Translations under genes and position numbers: made by a program
Origin: Acanthaster planci
Taxonomy: Eukaryota; Echinodermata; Asteroidea; Valvatida; Acanthasteridae
DNA length: 64,000 bases
Assembly (NCBI RefSeq): GCF_001949145.1
Contig: NW_019091363.1
Coordinates: 2,142,902 to 2,206,901 of the forward strand
Reading direction: 5' to 3'
Shown here: piece after piece, positions 42,401 to 50,033 of the stretch
How positions within the stretch are numbered: position 1 is the first letter of the stretch
Layout of the letters: each line of letters opens with the position of its first letter
Notes under the pieces: generated by a model
What the model was told of the DNA's origin: nothing
Seen by the model: the letters and a program-made list of their open reading frames with translations, nothing else
The model's database searches: none

Positions 42401-45400
42401 ACGTTATTCCTTTGAAACTCTGGTCATGATAACTTCATATTCCGGAAGCTACCGTGTAGTAACTGCAGATGCAGTGCAACATCCAGAAAACCCATCAAGG
42501 ACCAGTCACATGTACATGTATTTGTACAGTCAGCCGGTAGAAGGCTTTTGCCATTTCAAGATGTCTAAGCTGTAGATGTGAATCTATAATTAGAGTTTAG
42601 TTTTTACGATGATAAATTGTTTGAACAGTCCTATATTTATTTAGTAGGAAAATGCTACAACTGGTTTGTCTTTTTCTTATCAGCCCAAAAAGAGGAGGAG
42701 CTAGGTTGTATCCAGCGGGAGTTGGTAGATACGAGGAGATGTAATGAAGAACAAGTAGCCAAGCTACAAACACAACACCTTGAGCAACTCAAAGAGCAAG
42801 AGGAAAGATTGAACAGCCAACATGAAGAACAACTCCAAACAAGTTTGTACAGTGATTGTATTCTTGGCAAGAATCATTCTGGAATGAAAACTCCCCTATT
42901 TTATTTTCAGTGATGTGGCCTTGGTAACTTTCACTGACCTGAATTTGAAGAAAAAATGCTGGCCTTGAAGTGCTTACATATCAACAAATTTGAACCCATT
43001 GTAAAGTTTGGCCAGTGATTATTTAGTGATAGCTAAAAAAAATGTATGTCTACAGGAGGGAATATCTAATCAAGAAGTTAAGTTCTTGGGGAAGGGTTTA
43101 CAGATAAAATAGGTTAATATGTATTCAGGTAAATGCAGTTCCTGGATGTAGGGGTTTTCGATATGTCCCGGGATTGTTCATGTCATTACAGCTTGTTCTT
43201 CTGTTTTCCCCCACGACCACATGTTCACGAATGCTTGGCCATCAGACAAACTGAGCTGGACGAATGTAGTTTCATTTGATTCAAGATTTGGACATTTGCC
43301 GAAGGCACTAGTCATGAAGTCTGCACTTGGGAACAAAAAGTCCCTGTCTTGGGTTCCATTGCCAAGGCCCGGATTCAGTTCTTGCCAAGACTCCGGATGT
43401 GACTCACACAAGGTGTTACTTTTCATGTATCAACAGGCTTAATTGGATCCTTTTACAAGTGCACCAAACTTTTCCAAGAATGACACAGAAATTTGATCAC
43501 TCAAGTTGTTTCTTTGTTTCCTCCTTACTCAGCACAAAGTGAGCACAAACAAGCCATGAACTCGCTGAAAGAGGAGAATGTAAAGCAGGTGTGTATCGGT
43601 TGACTGATATCTGACTTCTGAATAGGCCTTGCTAGTGGACATTGATGTTTCAACAGTTTCAGTTCTCATCCAGCATTTTGTCCAAAAATCGCAAGATGTG
43701 ATAGAGGGACAAGGCACAACAATTTGTGGCTTAACCTAACAAAATAGAGTCACCAGTCATCAAAGCCTATTTTGCTTTTGGTAAAAGATCTTTCAAGGAC
43801 ATTTTTGCATTGTAAATCAAAATGCTCCCACTACATTTTTCATCCACATAATTTCCATTGTGATGAGTGAGCCTAACCGGGTGATAGGCTGCACTTTCTT
43901 CAACAATGTCAAACAGGAAACTGAAAAGTGACCTGTAGACGCATTGTGTTGGATCCAATCGCATACCTGACGGAACTGCAACTTGGACAGGAAAGGAGAG
44001 ACAGTGAATTGTCTTTGTATGAGGAGAGCTTGTTCGAGTGCACATTATTTCAGTAACGATGATGCTGAGAAAGATTCGGCTACAGTTGAAATGTCAGGCT
44101 CTCTAACTGATTTTTCAACAATTGTGACCCAACTTGTTGGTAGTATGCTAGTCTTAAGCTGAAGTATTTGATGTTAACTAGATAAAAGATTTGTAGTAAA
44201 CTAGTTTGTAGTCGGCCACATTTCTTACTCAGCTCCCTTTTGGTTTTTCTTTCCCAGATCTCGGAGTTGACTTCCTCTCACCACCAAGCCGTACAGGAGA
44301 TGGAGGAGCATCACATTGAGGAGGTGTCCAAGATCCAACAGCAGCACCAAGAGCACATTGAAGAGCTGAACTGGCAGGTGGAGAAAGAGAAGAAACAGAT
44401 GACGGATCAGGCGCAGGTCAAGCAGCAGGAACTCAATGTGAGTTGGCGTTGACAGTCAGGCTTATGGAGTTTGAATGAGCCAGTCTGGTATCCCATAGTG
44501 CAAAGCACAAAATCAAGCATGCAACAGGTCATTTACCAACCCTATTAGTGCCGCCAGATGCTGACTCACATGCTCTGGACATGTTGGAGCTGGTGGAGCT
44601 TGAATCATCTTGCCTCTTTGAAATGCAGAGTTGCTCATTTTCAAATGGCTCAGTTTGCCGAGGACAAGGGATGTGGGAACTGTTCCTTAAGAGTTGCACT
44701 GATATGAGACTCTGACATGATTCAAGACACCAGCCAGTTTGTCCCGACTGTTATACAGAAAAAATTTTTTGCCCAGTCTGTTAGATTGTTAGATACCGTA
44801 GATTTGTGACAGTTGTCAATCACATTAGCCTACCTGCTCCATGGGCAAACAGGCAAGATGCTTTACTACCAAGCAACAACGTCTGATGGGGCTTACACGC
44901 TGCATGCAAACTTTTGCTTCTACATGTTTGGTGCAGAGTATGCAGAACAAGTCTGGAATGTTGCAAACCCCAGCCTGTCCACATCAGGGGTGTAGCAGAA
45001 GCAGCATGTGTCAACCTAAAGTCACTCTTTTTTCCAAGTTTTAGAGGGATTTGATCAAAGACCCAAGCCTGTTTCCTGCAAAATATCTTACTCTTATGGT
45101 TTGTGCTGATCTTTTTTTTTAGGATGAGATTTATAAGTGGACATTCCAGTGTGAAAATCTTAAAGAGCGAGTCACAAGATTAGAGGAAGCCTTGCAGAAA
45201 GATTCTGATTCCAAAGTGCAGGTGAGTACTTACACCTAGTAAGTACATGTATTTGCTGTGTGATGATGGTCCAAAATGGTTGTATCTTCTTTAGTGTAGT
45301 GGAGTCTTGCCTCATGAAGATTGAAACTTGAACCTTGATCATCCCAAATCCTCCTATTTCAGTATAATTTTTCCTACGCCCTGGGAGAGCAGTGTCAATA

Positions 45401-47713
45401 TTGGGGTTTGCCATTCTTCATAGTAAGTTGGTACAGCTTTGTAAGCACTGTATACTCAGTTCTTTCCAAGAGCTTCCAAAAAATTCAGAGGCTGCTTATT
45501 GTAGATTCATACCCATAAACCGGTTTTCAAAGGCACGGTGATATCTCACCTCTCAACCACCAAACTTGCCGTGATCAGCTGATATGCATGTGGCAGCAGG
45601 CACAGACTTCTGAGTGATTGGCAGAACGAAACCTGAATTTCAGCAGTATTTTTCAGTTTTCCAGCTGTGAGCACCCAGTGTGAATTCTTCATTGAGGCAT
45701 TTGGTATTGGATTAGTTGTAGGGCTGAGTCAGTTTGAATAATTAACTATTCGAAATATTTAACCTTCAGTTTGATCGAATATCTGAAGAGTCTGTCTTAC
45801 TGACCGGCAGATTGTTGATGATTAAACCTTATACAAAATCAGTTGCAGTAAATGCACACAATCACTATAATAGCTTCTAAAGTATCTCCAGTCACGATTT
45901 ACTTATTGCCTTTTCCATTCCTTTGAAATTTTTAAATGGATAATTGACTTTTTGAATCGCAAGATTTCTGGCGCTTTCCATTTTAATCTGCTTGAAACAA
46001 GCCTCCGTGGTGCAATTTTTTCCATTTAAAAAAAAAAAGAAAACTCTCCCTTCCTTTTCATGAATTTTTGCATTTGAATATTCAAAATAGGGAAATAATA
46101 TTCGAATATTCAGATATTCAGCACAGCCCTACGGTAATTAGTTGACTGGAGGACCTGGAAGTTTTTACAAGTGGAATAATCTGTCTTATTCCTATCACAG
46201 GCGGCTATCTTGGAAAAGAGGAAGTTGGAAGCGGATGTGGAGAGCTTGAAATCTGTAGAGGAACTCAGGACCAATCAACTGATTGAACTCAGGCGGGAAA
46301 ATATGGCTCTCAAGAAGGACGTAAGTCAAGCCTTATCTTTCTGACCAAGTAGTGGAGTAGCATCAGGGACGGGGTGGAAGCCAAACAAAGCGCCCTTGTT
46401 CTGCTCTAGAGTACTCTACTTACAAACATAAAGTGAATGTCTTTAACCCTAACTGTGTGGGCCTTTGGGGCTAGGATACACCTGTGGTCTGATGAAATTT
46501 GATGTTGATGTACCTGTTTCTAGATGTAGCAAAGCATATCATGTCGAGTAGTTTTGGGGTGGCAAATTTTCTTCCATTTGTTTCAAGTCTTACAGGGTAT
46601 TGATCTGTGCATGTATCCTTTATTTGGGATTGTTATCCTTTCAGTTGGAGCAGCTACCAGCCAAAGAGGATGAGATCCAGCGTCTCAAGGCCAAAGTAGA
46701 GGATCAGAAAGCAATGATTGCCAAGACACACGACTATCAACAGTAAGCTACCATCAATCAGGGGTGGAGCCCTTGCCCCGGTCTGGGGTATATCAAAGGG
46801 AATGTATCGAAGGTTGGAACACGCCTGTTCCCACTGAACACTTGTTTATAGAGCTCACAATGACGGTTTCCCATTAAAAACACACCTCTCTCAGGTTGTT
46901 CCCCGTTACAACGTTCTTTGGTGTTCCGACTTTTGAGACATTTCCTAATTCAATAGTGACTTTTGGCAAAAGTGCTTTATGAGAACCTGTTTCATTTCTT
47001 CAGAAACTCCATGCACATTGCAAGTCGAAAATACATTTTTCATTTTCGGAAAGTGAAAACACAGTTTGCTGAGACAGGAATCCGGAATTTTGTAATCAGA
47101 AATTATTATAATAGAGGCACCTTAGCACCACATTAATCTTCAAGTTCTAGTAATATGCCGAGGGCAAGCATAGTTTAAGTGACACATGGTCATTTTCCAC
47201 ATTTTGTTCCATATTTGCACTGCACAGCAAGTTTAGTGGGCAATACTTAATCCGATTTCTTTAATTAACAAATGCCAACAAGATTTAGTCAGACCTTTTC
47301 TAGCAAAACCAAAGCATTACTTTCTGAGTGATGACTAAGGACAAGGTCTTTAGATCCAAACAGAGTAAGGATTAAGTTTCTGTTAGTGGATTATAAGTGT
47401 ATTGATGTTGTGGTCCCACAGACAACTATCGTCAGACCACATCACTTTGAGGGAGAACTACGAGCGGGAGGTGAATGAGAAGAAACGCCTGTCCATGGAG
47501 AAGGAGCAGCTGTCCTGGCGTCTGTCCTTGCACTCTGAGAGCTCCTCTCCCGTCTCTCTATCCCCCGGGCACACCTTCTTCCCTTGCACCTCCCCGTCGC
47601 GTTCCCCTACTCGCTCCCCGAACCCCTCCCCCTCTGTCTTGAAGCAGAACCTGTCCCGGTCCAGCTCGATGGAAAGTCATGAGAGCGGGGTGTTCTCCCC
47701 ACAAAACGGGTAA
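21193..47713 (+). CDS. CAP-Gly / MTUS-like microtubule-associated protein (14 coding exons, joined)
   Basis: Exons, joined in one frame: 21193-24418, 25506-25664, 29175-29213, 32074-32256, 33756-33872, 40578-40795, 41646-41727, 42684-42842, 43533-43588, 44258-44437, 45123-45221, 46201-46320, 46645-46742, 47422-47713. All junctions are AG..GT and phase-compatible, giving about 1675 residues to a TAA stop. Order: Ser/Pro/Lys-rich N-terminus; CAP-Gly domain (residues about 60-127, with the GKHDG groove motif); a roughly 950-residue disordered region; basic Ser/Pro-rich cassettes; a coiled coil (about 1275-1613); a Ser/Pro tail. The last coil (QLSSDHITL...KRLSMEKEQLSWRL) closely parallels the vertebrate MTUS1/MTUS2 C-terminus, and VQYLTQT in exon 40578 parallels the VQHL segment that opens their coil. 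One giant exon followed by small ones is also the MTUS gene layout. Expected role: cytoplasmic microtubule and plus-end binding with EB proteins. The 5' end is uncertain. Confidence 0.88.
21325..21336 (+). other. SxIP motif 1 (SGIP), upstream of the CAP-Gly domain
   Basis: Codons tct gga atc cct encode SGIP in a Ser/Gly context followed by QRSG. SxIP next to basic residues is the known EB1-binding short motif of plus-end-tracking proteins, including MTUS2/TIP150. Confidence 0.5.
21367..21576 (+). other. CAP-Gly domain
   Basis: The order of landmarks is canonical: IGQRV, then GRVGTLEFKG, then LDEPLGKHDGSVDGIQYF, then HGIFI and KVQAV. The GKNDG-type motif that binds the C-terminal EEY/F of tubulin and the EB tail is present as GKHDG. 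The usual Trp of the 'GxWVG' strand is replaced (GCLCG). CAP-Gly domains bind microtubule plus ends in CLIP-170, p150Glued and tubulin-folding cofactors; this is family knowledge, not shown here. Confidence 0.95.
21679..21690 (+). other. SxIP motif 2 (SKIP), downstream of the CAP-Gly domain
   Basis: Codons agt aag ata cca encode SKIP inside a Lys/Ser-rich segment (KPSSKIPALGVSGKIARPK). Of the three, this is the best match in sequence and charge to a functional EB-binding site. Confidence 0.6.
24136..24147 (+). other. SxIP motif 3 (STIP), near the end of the giant exon
   Basis: Codons agc acc att cca encode STIP followed by KQK in a Lys/Ser/Thr-rich segment. It fits an EB-binding motif in the basic microtubule-binding part of the linker. 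Confidence 0.5.
25040..25150. repeat. TACATG/GTACATGTAC tract in the intron after the giant exon
   Basis: Several copies of ACATGTACATGTACAT and CGTACATGTACATGTA within about 110 bases. Confidence 0.75.
25467..25484. repeat. (AAT)n microsatellite next to an acceptor
   Basis: Six AAT units about 20 bases before the acceptor AG at 25504-25505. It probably displaces the branch-point region. Confidence 0.85.
25506..25664 (+). CDS. Cassette exon: basic Ser/Arg/Thr-rich linker
   Basis: Acceptor CTCCTCGGCAG and donor G|GTAACT, 159 bases, phase 1 in and out. It encodes a basic, Ser/Thr-rich segment (LSLRHTDRARQERKTS, then SRASLSSRLSSSTSD). Splicing it out would keep the frame. Confidence 0.85.
26217..26292 (-). 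repeat. Dispersed repeat family, copy 2 (inverted)
   Basis: Read on the minus strand it matches copy 1 nearly base for base from CCCTAACA through the CCCTAGAGGGTTAGGG end. Confidence 0.75.
29175..29213 (+). CDS. 39-base microexon: basic Pro/Arg insert
   Basis: The acceptor is TTTTGACAACAG and the donor A|GTAAGT is perfect. It encodes 13 residues in phase 1-1 (AKHHAKRPRPTPR), matching the basic Pro-rich character of its neighbours. Its small size leaves some doubt. Confidence 0.65.
30587..30613. repeat. (TTTA)n microsatellite
   Basis: About six uninterrupted TTTA units inside a T-rich intron stretch. Confidence 0.9.
31281..31320. repeat. 20-bp tandem repeat, two units
   Basis: TGAGTCACCTGCGTCTTCTC is repeated immediately with a single C-to-T change at a CG. 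Confidence 0.8.
32074..32256 (+). CDS. Cassette exon: Ser/Pro-rich linker
   Basis: Acceptor TTTCTTCTACAG and donor G|GTAAGT, 183 bases, phase 1-1. It encodes EQSLYTPKPQAFSFSKPSRP, then PVSLAKPRSSAGKQTD, then an Asn/Gln-rich end. Confidence 0.85.
33091..33152 (+). repeat. Dispersed repeat family, copy 3 (diverged)
   Basis: CCTAAATCCTTCAATTTCAG, then CACGATTTGACAAACACC and GGGGGTCAGAGTTAA align to copy 1 with scattered substitutions. Confidence 0.6.
33756..33872 (+). CDS. Cassette exon: basic Pro/Arg/Ser linker
   Basis: Acceptor GATTGTTGACAG and donor G|GTAAGA, 117 bases, phase 1-1. It encodes VRRPGPTTRLPRTSLLPSKK followed by a Ser/Lys/Arg-rich end. It is basic, as expected for a microtubule-binding linker. 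Confidence 0.82.
38056..38080. repeat. Perfect hairpin, 10-bp arms
   Basis: ATTGTAAGCT, loop ACAAT, then AGCTTACAAT. Confidence 0.85.
38281..38510. mobile_element. hAT-like non-autonomous element, C-rich
   Basis: It opens CAGTGGCATAG and has the inverted counterpart CTACACCACTA close to its other end. The exact 8-bp word ACTGGTAG flanks it (38273-38280 and 38511-38518). The interior has several runs of C. It lies in the 33873-40577 intron. Confidence 0.5.
40578..40795 (+). CDS. Exon opening the MTUS-type coiled coil
   Basis: The acceptor follows a long T-rich tract (TTTCGTCCAG) and the donor is GTAAGA. It is 218 bases, phase 1 in and 0 out. A Ser/Pro lead-in is followed by a coiled coil, VDPEILAKAQADVKRLEALC, then LRNGLQGLEAMTILVQYLTQ. 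The last segment parallels the FEALTVVIQHL segment of vertebrate MTUS1. It is strikingly GC-rich compared with its flanks. Confidence 0.92.
41646..41727 (+). CDS. Coiled-coil exon
   Basis: Acceptor TTTTGACTTCTCAG and donor G|GTAATC, 82 bases, phase 0 to 1. It encodes LDAFDNPHLKCRIQELQQQL then EEAKNLT, with heptad-compatible spacing. Confidence 0.85.
42684..42842 (+). CDS. Coiled-coil exon (weak donor)
   Basis: The acceptor TTTTTCTTATCAG is strong. It is 159 bases, phase 1-1, and encodes a Glu/Gln/Lys-rich heptad stretch (QKEEELGCIQRELVDTRRC, then EEQVAKLQTQHLEQLKEQEE). The end is set by frame with the next exon. The donor there is GTTTGT, which is non-consensus. Confidence 0.85.
43533..43588 (+). 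CDS. Short coiled-coil exon
   Basis: Acceptor CTCCTTACTCAG and donor CAG|GTGTGT, 56 bases, phase 1 to 0. It encodes QSEHKQAMNSLKEENVKQ, continuing the coil. Confidence 0.82.
44258..44437 (+). CDS. Coiled-coil exon, His/Gln/Glu-rich
   Basis: Acceptor GTTTTTCTTTCCCAG and donor GTGAGT, exactly 60 codons in phase 0. It encodes ISELTSSHHQAVQEMEEHH, then VSKIQQQHQEHIEELNWQVE, and continues through KQQELN. Confidence 0.92.
45123..45221 (+). CDS. Coiled-coil exon
   Basis: The acceptor follows an 11-base T run (TTTTTAG) and the donor is CAG|GTGAGT. It holds 33 codons in phase 0: DEIYKWTFQCENLKERVTRL then EEALQKDSDSKVQ. Confidence 0.88.
45337..45397 (+). repeat. Dispersed repeat family, copy 4 (diverged)
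   Basis: TCATCCCAAATCCTCCTATT, then CAGTATAATTTTTCCTACGC and CCTGGGAGAG align to copy 1. It is the most diverged copy. Confidence 0.5.
45719..46136. mobile_element. hAT-like non-autonomous element in an intron
   Basis: It starts TAGGGCTGAGTC and ends with CAGCACAGCCCTA plus a few bases, in inverted orientation. The exact 8-bp word ATTAGTTG flanks it (45711-45718 and 46137-46144). The interior is AT-rich with ATTCGAATATTC-like words near both ends. It lies between the coiled-coil exons at 45123 and 46201. Confidence 0.65.
46201..46320 (+). CDS. Coiled-coil exon
   Basis: Acceptor TTCCTATCACAG and donor GTAAGT, exactly 40 codons in phase 0. It encodes AAILEKRKLEADVESLKSVE then LRTNQLIELRRENMALKKD. 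It matches in character the MTUS1 coil that precedes the final conserved helix. Confidence 0.9.
46645..46742 (+). CDS. Coiled-coil exon
   Basis: Acceptor GTTATCCTTTCAG and donor CA|GTAAGC, 98 bases, phase 0 to 2. It encodes LEQLPAKEDEIQRLKAKVED then QKAMIAKTHDYQ. Confidence 0.88.
47422..47713 (+). CDS. Last coding exon: conserved MTUS C-terminal helix and Ser/Pro tail
   Basis: The acceptor is GTGGTCCCACAG, entered in phase 2, and the TAA stop is at 47711-47713. The first 35 residues (QLSSDHITLRENYEREVNEK, then KRLSMEKEQLSWRL) align without gaps to the MTUS1 segment that starts RQLSTEQ and ends RLSMENEELLWKL. A Ser/Pro/Arg-rich tail follows (SPSRSPTRSPNPSPS). This exon is the firmest evidence for the MTUS assignment. 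Confidence 0.93.
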
Positions 47714-48671
47714 TGTCAATAGTTACACCGTGCTGGATGAAATTACCACGCATAAACCCAGGCACCCACTCCCTACAGTCAGAGACGGCAGCAACATTCA
47801 CTCTGCCTTGCCATTAGCAAAGTCTTCTCAAGACGCTGGGTAATGGTATGGCTCCATGTCTGGCTAGAGGCAGGAGCCATTGTATCTTCGTCTCCAACGT
47901 GCACCATCCCCTTTTTTTCCCCCTCTTAGCATAAATCCCTTGTTGGACCAGTTGGCTGCAGCTGTGGATAGGCACAATTATGTATGCATTCTTCAAAGCC
48001 TAAGCCACAGCCCAGAGCTGATCTAGCACATTCTTAAAAGGGTCGTGAGCAGGTGCATATTGTAAATTTGCAGTCAGCACTTGCATTACATTGTAAGCTT
48101 GAGGGTACATGATAAAGATGGAATCAGTGAGTGATAAACTGGCACCACTGTATGTAATTTGGTTTCATTTGTCCAGAAGGGTATACTGGAGGTAATGGGA
48201 CCTGTGTTGAGATTTAGAGCAGTCCCTTCAAACATAACAGGAGAACCCTACTAGACTACCTGCAGCTTTGGCACTGATACCATTATGGGGCAAACTTTAC
48301 TGATCTGTTCAGCATAGACATTGGCTAGAAATGTCTGCTGAGCAAAAGCAGGTCGCTTGCCAAAATGCCACGCAGTTTTTGTTGCATGTGGCTGGCTCTC
48401 AGCTGGTTCTGCTCAGCCCATAGCAATTTTGTCTGTTTAGGAGGTCCGTTGGATTGGATGCTAGAAATGAATTTCCCCTTCAGTGAAAACTTCAGTCTGT
48501 GAAGCAAGTGTTTGTAAATGCCCCGACTAGATTTTTTAAATTTCCGATCAGATCATGCCCCAAAGCTTGGTCTTTGCGTGAAAGTGCCAAATGAAACTTA
48601 CTTGACGTTATAACATATTTGCGATTCACATTTGGCAGTGGTGAAACCTGTTGGACATATTTACAGATGTG

Positions 48672-48677
48672 AATAAA
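48672..48677 (+). terminator. Possible poly(A) signal AATAAA, proximal
   Basis: AATAAA lies 959 bases past the stop codon of the CAP-Gly/MTUS-like gene, followed by a T-rich stretch. It is one of three candidates. Confidence 0.35.
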
Positions 48678-50027
48678 TATTTTTAATTTAAGTCACATGT
48701 TCACCTCACCTTCACGTTTGCATACAGTTTGAACCAGAATTTTGTCACAGGTAAAACAGAAATGCTTAGTTTGGTATACTGAACATTTATTCAGTGTCAG
48801 AAATTGATACCTTTTTCAAGTGTAAATTATGTCATTGAAAATCGACTGCAGGTGTCCCTGTCGGTTCACTTAATTCTCATACTTGTTCGAAGTGTACATG
48901 TTCGGATGTTTTCTAACCTTGTGTGTAAGAATGGAATCAGAGAAAGAATTGCTTTTTGTGTACATGAATAATTGCTGCTAACATTCCATTTTCAATTTCC
49001 GCTAGAACTGAACTCAATTTTCAGAAGGAGGCATATAAGTATGTTGCCAACTCTTTCTCCATCAACTTATCCACAAGTTCCAAATAATCTGTCGGCATTA
49101 GGTGCACTGTGTGGAAAATGATTCTAAAATTTCAAATTCATTGCAGACAATGTCACGGAATCGTAGAATTCAGGAATTGTTTTTTCACAAACTGTCAAAT
49201 TTGGAAGAAGCCTTGCATTTTTTAGTCGTGTGCGGGGAAGTAAACGCAAGCAAAGGGCTAACTTGGGAAATGTCTGTAAGACTTTGTCAGGATGTATTAT
49301 ATTGCGGTGTTGTAAATTTATGTGGATCGTAAGATTAGTGTCGTGCCGCTCTTGCATTGACAAAGTACATAGACTGTGAAAGTTTTTAATGGTTTGTGAA
49401 GGGAAAGATAAATTCATGTATGTGTTATCCACACCATGCCATTATGCAGTGTGTTTGCCTGAAAGTTGCAAGAAAAGGTGAACAATTTGTCAAAAAGCTA
49501 AGACAATGAAAATGTTAGCGTTTAATGAACAAAATAATAATTAAACTCCTGGTGAGTAACTGCGCAAAGTTGATTGCCGAGAGCTATTCAAATCGAATTG
49601 GATAATTAGCCCAAAATGGAAATAGCATGGACTCCTGTTTTTGTTTGCTTGGAAAGCAAGAATTTTAAGCCATTGCACTTATGTTAAGGAGCATTGCATT
49701 GTTGGCATGCCTTGCACCAAAGTCAAAAGGAAGACAAAAAAATGCTGTAAAAATACATCCATGTTGTTTGCTTTATCAGAGAAATATTTTTTTCTGCTTC
49801 TATTCAAAATTGGACATAACTCATCGGACGGATATTCTTGTAGAAAAAAGGTCGAAATTGTGTATGTTTGTGTGTTGTTAGACTGTGTGTGACATCTATG
49901 ATACCAGTAAACCTTGTATTTATAAGTGATGGAAATGTGGAAGCTAGTCGGGTCTATCTTGAATTGGGCTTCAAGAAATATTATTTTGTAAATATTTATA
50001 TATCATATTTAATGTGGCTAATCAGAG

Positions 50028-50033
50028 AATAAA
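50028..50033 (+). terminator. Possible poly(A) signal AATAAA, middle
   Basis: AATAAA sits in an AT-rich stretch 2.3 kb past the stop. Another candidate is at 51618-51623. Which one is used cannot be settled from sequence. Confidence 0.35.

Larger units (their letters stand above)
40796..47421. other. Introns of the coiled-coil part
   Basis: Nine introns of 0.3-1 kb. They contain few TACATG words compared with the left side. One hAT-like element (45719-46136) and one dispersed repeat copy lie here. Nothing else is supportable. Confidence 0.6.
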
